Source: Plantago major
Lineage: Eukaryota; Streptophyta; Magnoliopsida; Lamiales; Plantaginaceae
Length of the DNA: 64,000 nucleotides
Direction of reading: 5' to 3'
Assembly: GCA_026545765.1 (NCBI GenBank)
Contig: CM048839.1
Span: forward strand, 91,416,914-91,480,913
The translations under genes and the position numbers were made by a program. Position 1 is the stretch's first letter. Every line of letters begins with the position of its first letter. Of this stretch, positions 1-12,029 are shown piece by piece. The notes under the pieces were generated by a model, which had not been told where the DNA came from, searched no databases, and saw only the letters and a list, made by a program, of their open reading frames with translations.

Positions 1-1482
1 GTTGAGCTTTCTCAGAAGGTTGAGGAACCTGTGTTAAAACAGAATTTTCTTCAGCAACATTAAGTGCTGGCATTATGAATGTGGAAGCAATGGCGACATC
101 TTCCATCATTCTATTTTATTCTCCCAGGCCTTCTTCTTCCTGCTGGGCAGAAGTGCTCCTTTGACCTTGCGGAGATGAGCTAGATGCTCCTCCATGTGTT
201 TCTATCTTGGACCTCTTGAGTGCCTCTCGGATTTGTTCATCCTCTTCAGAGTCACTGTCCAGATTGGGAGCTGACCCATCTATAATGTTGCGGTCATCCC
301 TTGATAGTTCCGAGCCGCTGCCTGTAATCTTTGGTGCTTTCTGGAACTGTCTTTCTGGGCGAACAACATTTTCTGAGACCTTGTCTCCAGAAGGTTGTGC
401 CTCTATTTCTTTTTGTTGGGGCTTAGGTACTCTTTTGTGTTGAGTCCTTTTTCTCTTGGCAGTTTGAGGTTGAGCTGGAGCTGGTTCAGAAACCTTATCA
501 CCTTGCTGGGCAGTTTCTTCTTCTTCTTCTGCCTCTCTGAGTGCTTTCTCAGCATCAAGTCTCTCCTTTTCTTCAAAGGCGTGTCTGAAAAGGGAGTTGG
601 TGACTGGGATTTCCTACCTCTCTCTGAGAGTGATTCCCATTGTTTCCCGAATGTGACAAATTCTGAGGCCAAAGTGCATATTGGCCTTTGGCTCAGCAAG
701 ACCATTGATGATCTTGGGCTCAAATTCTTCAATATGCCCAAGGAATTTGTTGAAGGCGTACTTCCCCCAGTTAAATTAGGTTTCCTGTCCTTCATGCTTC
801 TTGTTCAGAAGATGCATCATCATCCATCTCTCCATGCTTATCTGGTCTACTCCACCTTTGTTGCCATCAAAGCAACGGACCAGAATGAGAGCTAAAGTAC
901 TCCAGTGTTTCTGGAGATGACTAGTTCTGATGGATTTCAGAACAAAGTCTCCTGGGCGACCCTTTGCATTTTCTAATTGGATTGCTTCAAATAGCTCTTT
1001 AGCACCCTGAATCATGGAAGCATCCCTGATGTTGATGTCTTCAATTGTTCCTCGATTTTTCAATCAGAATATCTTGCAGAAAGTCTTGCAGTCTAGGACG
1101 ATCTCTTGTCCTTGAACTTCAGTCTGCATGTATTTTTCTTCTTCATCATTCACAACCTTTGTGAAGATTTTGGAGTTGTCATAGAACTCCAGCACATCCA
1201 GTGTGGATAGTCCACTGGTGCGTGATGAAACTTGAAGATATGGGAACTTTTCAGCATCCCCAATATCAGTTTCCTATCTGGTCTTGAAGGTATGACTGTT
1301 GGTACATACTTCTTCACTAGAAAAGCTCCCCAATTCATTTTGTGGTTTGGATTCCAGTCAGATGGGGTGAACTTTTCCAGGAGGCGTTTATTCAACACCT
1401 TAAGTTCCTTTCCTCCTTGCTTTTCAGCAGGAGCAGATGATGCGGCCTTAGGGTTCTTGGTGGTCATCTTCTTGGGTGCCAT
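1..1482 (-). pseudogene. third ORF (env-like position) of a Sirevirus-like copia element, broken
   Basis: On the minus strand a reading frame opens with MAPKKMTTKNPKAASS at 1482 and runs leftward. It carries phrases such as FTPSDWNPNHKMNWGAF and FNKFLGHIEEFEPKIINGL. The frame is interrupted by stops and frameshifts near 1150, 1060 and 780, so it is not translatable as one protein. It lies downstream (in minus-strand order) of a copia RNase H remnant at 2411-2829, separated by about 930 bp of non-coding sequence. That is the position of the extra ORF found in Sirevirus-type copia elements. The protein also resembles the domain often annotated as 'putative plant transposon protein'. The element continues beyond the left edge. 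The retroelement origin is well supported by context; its biochemical role is unknown. Confidence 0.55.
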
Positions 1483-2410
1483 CTCTTATATAGAGTCTTG
1501 AGTGAGTGTTTTCAGAGGGATTTTGCAAGATTAATCGGGATTAGTCTATCTTTTCAGAAGACTAAACACAAGAAGTTGAGTTTGCAGAAGGGGTTTTGCA
1601 GAAATCTTGAGAGATTTTGTTGTTTTGATGCAAGTATGAAATTTCGAATTTGGTAAAAGTGTTTGTCTTTTGTCCAAGTCCTATATATATAGCAGATAAA
1701 ATGTACATAGATACAACAGATACAACTGAATATGAATGCGTGTCTTTGTATCTGCATAGGCGTGGTATCACACACGTACTCCATTAAATGCGTAGTGGGT
1801 CATGTCTGTACTTCTCAACAGACCTTACTTGCTTTGTTTTAATCTCAACCGTTGAGATCAAACGTTTATTCATCAAGGGCTTATATTGAATATCTTGTAA
1901 TGATATCAATCAACAAATGGTATTGTGCCGACTTGATGGATTTTTGACAAGTTACATCCATTATGTCACTTAGTAAAGAGTAAGAGCACTCAATCGTTTG
2001 AACTTATTATTCTGAGTGTCAAGTCCTTATCTTTATATTGTTTATCATAAAAATGGCAAAAATACAAGACATTGGACATGTTTGACTTCCAGAACTTATA
2101 CTTTTCGGGCTTTGTGTGTCTTTTCTCTTTATGACTAAATAGCTTTCTGAATTCAAGTGTCAGAAGCTTCAGTTGATTGAATATATTTGACCCACCTCAG
2201 TAAGTAAGTTCTAGTCTTATTTACTTATTGAGTGTGTACCAACCTTTGCCTTTCTGGATACCCATTCCAGAAATGTTTTGCCTTTCTGAGTGTTGCTACT
2301 CAGAAACCTTTGCATCACTTCTTATCAACTTGGCTTTCTGAGAACATGTTCTTAGAGGCCTACTTCTTTTCTACCTCACTTACTCAGACTTTAGAGATTC
2401 AGGACATTTT
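1483..2410 (-). other. non-coding spacer inside the left copia relic
   Basis: About 930 bp between the RNase H remnant and the third ORF. No reading frame with recognisable content was found. It is interpreted as the internal spacer of the same minus-strand element. Confidence 0.45.
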
Positions 2411-2829
2411 TCAGTCCTTAGGCATCTCCATTAACCTAAGACTATGTCTTAAGGTCAAGAACTGGCTTTCTTGTAGGGGCTTGGTGAAGATATCTGCAAG
2501 TTGGTCTTCTGTGCCAATCTTGAGTATCTCTATATTGTCTTTCTCAACATGGTCTCTGATGAAGTGGTGTCTAACATCAATGTGCTTTGTTCTGGCATGG
2601 AACTTGGGGTTCTGTGTGATTGCAATAACACTTGTGTTATCACAGAAAATTGGAGTTTTCTCTTCATTGAGTCCATAGTCTCTGAGTTGTTGTTGAATCC
2701 ACAGAATTTTTGTTGCACAACAACCAGCAGCAATATATTCAGCCTCTGTGGTAGAAGTTGCAATTAAGTTTTGCTTTTTGCTAAACCATGAGATAAGTCT
2801 AGTTCCCAGAAACTGACAAGTTCCTGGGG
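2411..2829 (-). pseudogene. Ty1/copia RNase H domain, truncated at its upstream end
   Basis: Reading the minus strand from 2829 gives an open frame starting FLGTRLISWFSKKQN and continuing through STTEAEYIAAGCCATK, FCDNTSVIAITQNP, ARTKHIDVRHHFIRDHV and ADIFTKPL to a stop at 2411-2413. These are standard C-terminal RNase H motifs of copia polyproteins. The frame stops abruptly at its N-terminal side near 2829, where unrelated sequence with a G run (2865-2875) begins, so the rest of pol is missing. It belongs with the broken ORF at 1-1482. Confidence 0.85.
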
Positions 2830-3402
2830 GTGAATAGTAAAAGACGGCAAAGTAAAAGACTAGAGGGGGGGGGGGTGAATAGTCTTTTAAAACTTTTGTC
2901 GATAAACACAGAAACCTGGGGGTTTCTGATACTTAAATTCAGAGTGCGGAAGACTTTAAGATAGGTAAGTGCAGAAACAATAAGTATGTGTGTGTGCTTT
3001 GCTGAAATGTAAATACAGAAAGGTAAATGACACAACAAGTATAGTGGTATCTGGAGGTGGCGTAATCCTCCAACTAATCCACTTCGGTCTTTTTGAGAAA
3101 TAGAATTCACTAGAACAGATAATTGAGTTCACCTTACAATAATCCTATTCTAAGATTCCTAAACAAATGGTTCCCAACCAAATGTTCCCTCTGAGTTATT
3201 CCCCAGCTCCTAGAGCTAAGTACTTCCTCTACCCAGATAACCTTGGAGTTATTCCTTGATTTCCCAAATCAAGTACTTCCTCTAATCCACGCCTTGATGG
3301 TGTTGGTTATAAGGTTTGTCATAGAGGCTTCTCGTATAACTTTTCAGTTATGTTTTCAGAGAGCCTAATAGAACAAGACTACTTAATACACTTGTTCAGT
3401 GG

Positions 3403-4250
3403 ATGGCAGTCTGCTCTTTACTGACCCAAGTAATTGATGTCCGTTATGGAGAATGAGCTTCAGAAAGGGTATCTGATAGTTCAACTCTTTCACGAATAAC
3501 AATCTCTTGTTAAGGTTCAGGACAACTTAGAACTACTAGTGATTCTTCGAGCAACAGAAAGCTTTCAGAAAGGGTAGTAGAGTGCTTGAGAGAATACTTT
3601 GCTTGATGGTAAGTTTGCAAGATAGAGCGTTCTAAGGTGTATTTCTCAGCATCTAAGTGTGTGATATATATAGATGAATTTGAGAGTTGTTGGAATGATA
3701 TCCGTTAGACACAATCCAAATTCAGTCTATACTTATCTTGAAATGAGTACTCAGAAGTCCTTGTCTCATGTCTCAGAGGGGACTGTGCTTCAGCGGCTTT
3801 TCTGCCGATGCAATTAATGCACTTGTACTGTTTCTTGTCCTGTAGTCTTCAACGGATATATGAGCCTTTCTAATGGCTTGCATGCTCCATACTCATGATG
3901 TCATATGTCCAAAATCATATTTCAAACGTAAGTAAATACACTTAAGAAAGGATTAAGGACATAGTCTTTCTGAGTTAGACTAAACCTTGATATCTTCATA
4001 AATCTTGTGCAATCTTCAGTCTTCTAATCTTCAGAAAAGCTCCATTGCTAGGATTGATCTTCATGGTCTTCTGGAAATAAAAATTACACTCAGAGACCTA
4101 TAATCCTAATACAAGATTTCCTAGACTAATCATACTCAGTGATTTCATCTTTTACAATGTTCAAGTGAACCAAGAGTACATAATCACCTTTCTGGCTAAG
4201 ATAAGAACATGTGATGAGTGATCAAAATACTAACAGATATTCCTAACACT
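3403..4250. repeat. diverged repeat, copy A
   Basis: The stretch shares its order of phrases with 4261-5245. Both have TTTACTGACCCAAGT near the start, then a 'cttgttaagg-tcaggaca-cttagaac' block, a 'tttgt-ctgtagt' block, a 'caagtgaaccaagagta' block and finish with ACAGATATTCCTAACA. No coding content was recognised. It is probably part of an old retroelement. The region just to its left (2830-3402) shows nothing recognisable beyond an 11-G run. Confidence 0.5.
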
Positions 4251-4260
4251 TCACAATGTG

Positions 4261-5245
4261 TGGTGATATGTTCTTTACTGACCCAAGTCTATGTTAAATG
4301 TTCTGGAGAATGAAACTCAGATACTTGATCTTTTGATTCAACTCCTTCACAAATAGTAATGCTTGTTAAGGATCAGGACACTTAGAACTTTCGTGCTACT
4401 TAGAATTGATGAGCTTAGCGCAACTGTAAACTAGAGATTGAGTAGGGAGAAGGCTTGTATGCTTGAGAGAAAGATATCACTAGTTGTATTATCAGAGAAG
4501 CTTGGTATTTTCAGTGAGTTCAGTATGTAAGTTCTGTGTGTATTTCAAGCATTCTAAGTGTTGATATTTATAGTTGAAAATCATGTCGTTTGAATAGTAT
4601 CTGTTAGGCTCAATGAAATTCAAACTATTGATATATGTAAATAGTACTGCAGAAGACGTTGTCTCTTTTCAGAGATTTCCTCTTTTGTTTAGATGTATCT
4701 GTCTGCGCATTAAATGCATTGTACTATTTTTTGTCCTGTAGTGCAAACGAAACTATGCACGCTTTCTGAAGCATTACATGTACTTTTCCAGAGACCTTCA
4801 CATCTCTAGATACTTTATTAAAACATTGTTTCCAGGAAACAAAGTTTTGTCCAAGGTATCTGAGTGTAGGTATCTGTGGGCACTTTTCCTCGTTCATAAA
4901 CCTTGTGTTCTCAGATATCTTTTGTGAAACTTGTTTATTGAAAAACACTTGTTTCTTCAAGATATCTGATGAGACCAATTTCCTTCGTCTTCAGCAATCT
5001 TGTGCAGTCTTCAAATCCTCAAATTTGTTGAACTTTTCTGCCGGATGCCTTCTTCTTGGTCTTCTTAAAAGATATAAAAATTACATTCAGAGACTTAACA
5101 TCATATACAAGATTTGCTAGACTAACATACTTAGTGATCTTCCTCTTTTACAGTGTTCAAGTGAACCAAGAGTACTAACCACCTTTCTGAGCTAAGATAA
5201 GTCATTAAGTTGCTGATTAAAATCGAAACAGATATTCCTAACAGT
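4261..5245. repeat. diverged repeat, copy B
   Basis: Second, direct-orientation copy of the repeat described at 3403-4250, with the same blocks in the same order and many substitutions. It ends with ACAGATATTCCTAACAG at about 5230-5246. Confidence 0.5.
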
Positions 5246-6061
5246 TTCCAACAACAAATTTAGCTTGGAACGAATCAAATAATAGGTGGTTCCTCAATGG
5301 AGTTATGGAGGCCTCAAGAATAGCCTGTTGTTGGGAAGGAAGAGTGGACTGGACTGTATTGGCATTACAAAAACCAAACACATATTTCTGGACAAAGATT
5401 CAAGTTTTCTTGTAGGAGTTTATTTGGGCTATACCAAATACTCCAACATCCAATAAAAGATATGTTAAACACCTTATTGTTATCTAGGCTGCTCTTTACT
5501 TTAGGAAACCAGTCCCAAAGAGTACAAATGACATACACATTATTTGAATGAACAAAAGGACCATGTACCTGAAAAATCAAGAACACACCGTGCAGTGCTG
5601 TGGGTGATGGTGTCACAACATTCGCGACAACAAAAACAGTCACTGCGAACCATAAAACAGAGTACAATTGAAGACAACAGAGCATGCATCGGAATCAAAT
5701 AGTGCAACAGAGATTTTGACGAGTTATACGTATATATAATTCATCGGTGCCTCAGGGCAAAATACTGAAAGTCGTAACTTCAAGTTTAACAATGGTTTTC
5801 TATGAATACCTATCTTGAGACTGCAAACAGCTATGAAGAGAGTAGCTCTTCCAGCGAACTAATCTAAACGTGTATTAGAAAGTAATATGATTAGTTAGAC
5901 AAATCCTTAGCAAAGCAAAGAACTAGAAACACATAAATATATAAGTGTAAGTATTTTCAGCAAGGAAAAATTCTTCTATAAATTGAGGATCTATTAGACC
6001 TTGTGGTTGAAAATAAGCCGCATGCCTTAATATAAGTGTTTTAAATTCATTTAAACTCATT
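5246..6061. other. intergenic, nothing recognised
   Basis: No gene, RNA or transposon was recognised. A 106-codon minus-strand open frame (5365-5685) has no recognisable motif and is treated as chance. Confidence 0.4.
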
Positions 6062-6228
6062 TCACAAGTGTTGTGGTTCATTTTCAAATACAAACTCTAC
6101 AACTTCCTCATAGACACGGTCTATGAAAGAATCTCCCTCCAGGAAGAATGGCATCTTCTTTGTCTATCTATGTGCTAGCCTCTGTGCCTTCAGTTCTTGA
6201 TGCATCTTCTGTATATATGGTAGCTCGA
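6062..6228 (-). pseudogene. coding-like fragment of unknown gene
   Basis: The minus strand reads FELPYIQKMHQELKAQRLA, then an in-frame TAG, then TKKMPFFLEGDSFIDRVYEE and VVEFVFENEPQHL before a TGA at 6062-6064. The amphipathic, charged composition looks like real protein rather than noise. It could be a last exon with a premature stop, or a gene relic. I do not recognise the family. The remaining 6229-7124 region upstream of the chaperonin gene shows no further coding signal. Confidence 0.3.
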
Positions 6229-7124
6229 AGCGTTATGATATTATGTATCCTACCATAATACACATCTAGTTGCAATAACGTTTCCCGATTGATAAAGATC
6301 TTGGATTGTTTTTAAACTTCTAGTCCTTCTTGAACTCAACTTCTTTGTTCTCTAGAATCCTTCTTCAAATGAAACTTGTATACGATTCCTAATGTTATTA
6401 ATTGGTTGATAAAAACCTGCAAATAATAAGCTAAAATCGTGGAAATAATTAGAGTGTGAATAAAGGGAGAACACTAAAAAAAAAAAAACGCATAATATAT
6501 ATAAGTGCAGATAGTGAATGTTGCCATAAGTGCTATCGTAACACTACACATAACATATTGTCAAAACACCCAACTGTGTCGCTATAACACGCCACTTAAC
6601 ATTGTCAACATACACACCCAACACTTATATACAGTTACATTCTCCCCCGTTTTGCCTTTTTTCACAAAATCACAACTCTAAATTCTAAATGCATAATCTA
6701 CTTCACCAATTCAGACCAAGTCTAAAGAGGGAGATACTCTCAAATTAATCTAAACCACTAACTTAGCCTGGAGCAGAGATGGGTGCGAGACAAGATTGGT
6801 CAAGTACGACCAATAATTCGAAATAGAATATATACATACCCGTTTTCGGTTGTTAAGTTTCCATTTACAATCCTGTTCCGAAAACCCATTAAAAACTTCA
6901 GAATTTTATATTGCCGGTATCCACCATTCATTGATTACCCAATCTAATTTGAATTTTTTCTTTTTATATAGTCTGGACGAGATCGGGATTATCTGAACCT
7001 CCTCCCACCCTTAAGTCATGGTTAGGTAATAGACCAGGAGGACAATGGTGAGTTAAATAGTAAATGGAAATGAATTGAGTATTACACAGTTCTAGAGTGT
7101 TCGAGTCGAGGACAAAGAGATGAA

Positions 7125-7145
7125 AATCCAACGGCTGAGATGAAA
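7125..7145 (+). promoter_or_regulatory. leader/promoter element shared with the second chaperonin copy
   Basis: A 21-nt block containing CCAACGGCTGAGATGAAA lies about 150 nt upstream of the first chaperonin start codon. The identical 21 nt occurs at 15242-15262, about 290 nt upstream of the second copy's start codon. Partial similarity continues downstream in both leaders (for example ATAAACCCT). Conservation outside the exons suggests shared promoter or 5' UTR sequence. Its core resembles plant AACGG (MYB/MSA-type) sites, but that reading is inference. Confidence 0.45.
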
Positions 7146-7295
7146 AGTCCAATTATCATTTTCTGCTACATAAAAACCTACCCAATCCAGTACACTCATA
7201 GTAACAGACCACCACACCAGAAGGAAGAAATCTCAGATAAACCCTTTCCTAATCTCCTATCCTCAATCCTCATTTCCATCCGATACTATCCATCA

Positions 7296-10200
7296 ATGGC
7301 TTCAGCTTTCTCCGGCATGTCCTCTGTCGGTTCCTTGGCTGCTACCGGCAGCCGTGTCATGGATGATAAACTCTCATCCGTCGCTTCAATTTCACCCTCT
7401 ATTTGCTCTTTTGGCCGGAGAAAGAGTGTTTCTCTGAGGAAATCCCGTTCTACTCAGATTACTGCAGCTGCTAAGGAGTTGTACTTCAATAAGGACGGCT
7501 CTGCTATTAAGAAATTGCAGGTTTGTTTCTGTGTTTTCAATTAATTCGTTTTGGTGTGAAACAGTGAAAGTCAATTGGTCTGTAATTTTGATTTTTGTTT
7601 TCTGTAGAACGGTGTGAATAAGCTTGCAGATCTAGTTGGTGTTACGCTCGGACCCAAGGGTAGAAATGTGGTTCTAGAGAGCAAGTATGGTGCTCCTAAA
7701 ATCGTCAACGATGGTGTTACTGTTGCCAGAGAGGTGAGACTCACCCTCATACTCCATTTCATTCTTATCATGTGCTTGGGTATTGAATACACAATGTGAA
7801 TTAGTGAATTTGGTGTTTGGTTGTTCGTTTAAGCTATGTTTGGCATTTGCTAATAGACAGATGAGCTTGTTTAACCGCATTGTATGTTAAATGCCTGACT
7901 GGACTTATTAGCCCATTTGTTGAATACCTTATCATCGAGTTTTCCTATACTTAATCCTAATGGTAGGTGCTTATCTTGTATGAAAAATAACAGCTAAATA
8001 AGAATGTAAGGATTGAACTAAACTAGAGACTAGTTGTAAACATTGAGTGCATTGCTATGCCTGTGGGTTTCCATCTGGAACAATGGCTGTTGGTTGTGAT
8101 TGATTATCAATGTGTGGAGTAATCAATTCTCTGTGCTTTTGTAGGTTGAGTTGGAGGATCCAGTTGAGAACATTGGAGCTAAATTAGTCAGGCAAGCTGC
8201 CGCAAAGACCAATGATTTGGCTGGGGATGGAACTACAACATCTGTCGTCCTTGCGCAAGGTCTTATCGCCGAAGGTGTTAAGGTAGGCTAAGTGAAAATT
8301 TTGAAATCTATTGTTTTGCATTGTCCTAGTTATTTTTGATAAACAAATTCATTCTGTTTTCAGGTTGTCGCAGCTGGTGCAAACCCTGTTCTTATTACCA
8401 GAGGAATTGAGAAGACAACCAAAGCTCTAGTTGCTGAGCTGAAGGCCATCTCTAAAGAGGTACTACTTGCTATCTTGTTCAAGTTCTGTATGAGCAGATG
8501 TTATTTGGGGGCTGATGTTTAGTACAGTAGGTGGTTGGAAGTTGTTGAATGGCATTGTTATAGTTCACTAATGAAATGTAAATATTTCAGGTGGAGGATA
8601 GTGAACTAGCTGATGTTGCAGCAGTTAGTGCAGGCAACAACTATGAAGTTGGGCAAATGATTGCTGAGGCCTTGAGCAAAGTTGGTAGAAAGGGTGTTGT
8701 GACTCTTGAAGAGGGTAAAAGCGCTGATAACAGTCTCTATGTTGTTGAAGGAATGCAGTTTGACCGTGGTTACATCTCTCCCTATTTCGTCACTGACAGT
8801 GAAAAAATGACTGTTGAGTATGAAAACTGCAAGGTAGGGGTTTCTTGATTTCGTTGAGAAGGATTGGCGCGTAAAGTGATTGAATTTTCAAGTTTCTTAT
8901 GACGTAATTTGCTTTTGCAGTTGTTACTTGTTGACAAGAAGATTACAAATGCTAGAGACCTTATTAATGTATTGGAAGATGCTATCAGAGGTGGATATCC
9001 AGTTGTGATTATTGCTGAAGATATTGAACAAGAAGCATTGGGAACTCTTGTTGTGAACAAGTTGAGGGGAGCATTGAAGGTTGCAGCCCTCAAAGCGCCT
9101 GGATTTGGTGAAAGAAAGAGTCAATATCTTGATGATATTGCAGTTTTGACTGGAGGTACTTTCCCTTCATAGTTCGAAATACTTACCATCATGTTTAGCC
9201 TGTGCCAATTTGTTCTATGTTCTCTGTTTAAACTTCCTGTTGTAGTTTGACTAAGGTTTTTGTGTGGCATACAGCAACTGTTATCAGGGAGGAGATAGGA
9301 CTAACACTAGACAAGGCTGACAAGGAAGTTCTGGGCCATGCTTCGAAGATAGTGTTGACCAAGGACATGACTACAATTGTCGGTGACGGAAGTACCCAAG
9401 AAGAAGTAACTAAACGTGTTGCCCAGATAAAAAACCTTATTGAGGTATGCTTCTTCTGCATCCAGCTTAAACTAATGCTTCAGCTTTTCTGTTTACTCAC
9501 TGAATGTTTCATCATTTCGTCACCAGGTGGCAGATCAAGACTATGAAAAAGAAAAATTAAATGAAAGAATTGCAAAGCTGTCTGGAGGTGTTGCTGTGAT
9601 CCAGGTAATGAGCGGATACTTGTTTGGTGTTGACAGCTCAATACTGTCCAAGCCTATCTGTTCTTATATTTTGTAAAACGTGAAGGTTGGAGCACAAACT
9701 GAAACGGAGCTGAAAGAGAAGAAACTTAGAGTAGAAGATGCTCTTAATGCAACTAAGGTAACAACCGCACAAGTCAAGATCCCAACAGTGATCTTAAGTT
9801 TGAACATGGGTATTGAGTATTATGTACTTTTGCTAATGATACTACCTTATACTCAGGCTGCTGTTGAGGAGGGAATTGTTGTTGGTGGTGGATGTACTTT
9901 GTTGAGGCTTGCCGCCAAGGTTGATGCTATCAAGGAAACTCTCGAGAATGATGAGGAAAAGGTAGGATTTGTTTGACGTTTATAGATTTAAGATATATAT
10001 TACATGATGTTGAGATTGTGTTAACTTTTGTGTTATTTTGGTAATTTGAGTTTTATGCATGATGTGGCTTGCAGGTTGGTGCAGATATTGTGAAGAGAGC
10101 TTTGAGCTACCCGCTGAAGTTGATAGCCAAGAATGCCGGTGTTAATGGAAGTGTTGTTAGTGAAAAGGTATGGTATTTACCATTTTTGGATTAAAATGAA

Positions 10201-11018
10201 TATTTATATGAAGCTTCCTTTTAGTAACTTGGGAATGGAAAATTGTTATCCATGGCGTCTTTCAGGTTCTATCAAGTGACAATCCAAAATACGGATACAA
10301 TGCTGCCACAGGAAAATACGAAGATCTAATGGCTGCTGGAATTATTGATCCAACTAAGGTGAGACTATTTTTAATTTCTTATAGTAATCTGATTACATTC
10401 AAATGGGACACAAAAAATGATGATTAATCAAAATGGTAAAGCATAGCTGCAAAAGGTGTTGGAGATTCTCCACCAGTTACAAAAGCCTTGAAATATTGCA
10501 GTGGTGTCTAGCATATTATGAAATCAAGTGTGTTTAGTTTCTAGTTTGCTTCAAGGTTATAGATTAATAAATTATTACTGCATAATTGTATTGGCATGAG
10601 TTGTCTGAGCAAATACTATTTGGCAAATACATGTATATGCGCTATGACATGACTTTGATTTTGACAAGTTAGCCACCCAACAACACTGCAAGAAAAACAT
10701 TGTTTGTTCATTCTACAGTCCATTTCAAAATTCTAAGATATCCTTGTAGAGGTTTACTTTTATATAATATCTCATACGTGCTATGTTTAATTGCAGGTGG
10801 TTAGATGCTGCTTAGAACACGCATCATCTGTGGCAAAGACATTCTTGATGTCAGATTGCGTCGTAGTTGAGATTAAGGAGCCCGAACCAGCTGTCCAAGG
10901 GACACCCATGGACAATTCAGGTATGTGCTTACACGTTTATGGCAAATAACTCAAGATGAACTCTGAGTGTTAAAGTTATTCCAACTATATGTTCGTCTTT
11001 GCAGGATACGGTTACTAA
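7296..11018 (+). CDS. CPN60B: chaperonin-60 beta subunit, chloroplastic (copy 1)
   Basis: Nuclear gene for the plastid chaperonin beta subunit (RuBisCO large-subunit-binding protein beta), a stromal ATP-driven folding chaperone. Fourteen exons join in frame with GT-AG borders: 7296-7520, 7608-7733, 8145-8282, 8364-8459, 8591-8833, 8921-9155, 9275-9444, 9527-9604, 9686-9757, 9857-9961, 10075-10167, 10266-10358, 10797-10920, 11005-11018. They give 1812 nt, or 603 aa, the usual length. Residues 1-55 or so form a Ser/Arg-rich transit peptide, followed by [20 protein letters not shown]. The ATP-site GDGTTT falls near residue 144. The C-terminus is PMDNSGYGY, without a GGM tail. The start at 7296 was chosen over an in-frame ATG at 7140 because it begins MASAFS, as the second copy does. 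All key motifs are intact, so the gene is probably functional. Confidence 0.95.
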
Positions 11019-11277
11019 GCAATGTGAGTATTGGGAAGCCTGGAGCCATGAAGATGGTTGAACGGTTTGATCCAGTGATATTGCTTAAATTAAATTAGAG
11101 TTTCATTTGCTGGCAAGACAGACATAATCTGGAATTTTGCTTAGTAGCTTTACGTAGTTGAGCTGGGGAGGAGAGAAAAGATTGAAATCCTGCAAAGGTT
11201 AGCTTGGTGGGATACGGCTTTGTTTGAATTGTCGATTTGATTTTATGTATTATTGAATTTGATGATGATAAATTGAT

Positions 11278-11283
11278 AATAAA
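11278..11283 (+). promoter_or_regulatory. candidate polyadenylation signal of chaperonin copy 1
   Basis: AATAAA lies 260 nt after the stop codon, within AT-rich 3' flanking sequence that contains no other gene. This is a position-based inference. Confidence 0.35.
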
Positions 11284-11769
11284 GCACTGCAAGGAAATGG
11301 TAACAATAATAATAGTTTGAGTTCTCAGTTCTCCACTGTTTTAGCAAGTTCTTAACAAAACTGTACCGGCGAATGAAGGGCATAAGGTAAATTGATGAGA
11401 TACTTCATTTTAAAGATGTGCCCAACTGAAGCCGGATATTCTTGAGTACATCTGGTTCAGCAGTATACCCTTATCTAGGTGCACCCTGTACACACGGATG
11501 AAGTGTTCTTCACAGCTACCGAAAGACCCTTTAACTTTTAAAGGTAAAACTTCTATAAAATAATAATTTTGGGACTGGAATATTTTATTAATTTAGTGAG
11601 ATTATATATAATCGATAAATTAATATTTTATTAATTAAAGAGGATTTACGTATATGCATTGACCAATAAAATTTTCAAGTCCAATATACTATTTACAATG
11701 TATATTAGTTAGAGAATGAAAAATAAATTTAAAAGACAAGTTCCAATTAACATTCTATAAATTTATACG

Positions 11770-12002
11770 AGTTATATCCCTTCCCTGCCCCCGAACTGAC
11801 TAATCCTAAGTCAAAGGGTCGAGAGACTCAACGCCACTATTCTTGAACAACTTAGAGCCGGGTCTTCTTTTCGCACTATTACGGATATGAAAATAATGGT
11901 CCAAATCGGATTCAATTGTCAACTGCCCCTATTGTAAATAGGACTGACTAGCGATTCCGAAGGAACTGGAGTTACATCCCTTTTCCATTAAGTTTGAATG
12001 GA
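11770..12002. other. plastid-DNA-like insert (probable NUPT)
   Basis: The stretch has the texture of chloroplast DNA and matches, from memory, the rps12-trnV spacer of the plastid inverted repeat. Recognisable phrases include CGCACTATTACGGATATGAA, CAATTGTCAACTGCCCC and GATTCCGAAGGAACTGGAGT. It carries several substitutions relative to what I recall, as expected for an old nuclear insertion. The preceding stretch 11300-11769 is AT-rich and shows nothing recognisable. Confidence 0.55.
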
Positions 12003-12029
12003 GTATGTTTAGTGTTCTTGAATACAAGT

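Noticed and set aside
5365..5685. 106-codon minus-strand frame with hydrophobic start
   Set aside because: No recognisable motif, no supporting neighbours; composition is compatible with chance.
7140..7295. In-frame upstream ATG extending chaperonin copy 1 by 52 residues
   Set aside because: The extension lies in leader sequence shared with copy 2, where it is not in frame, and MASAFS is the common start of both paralogues.
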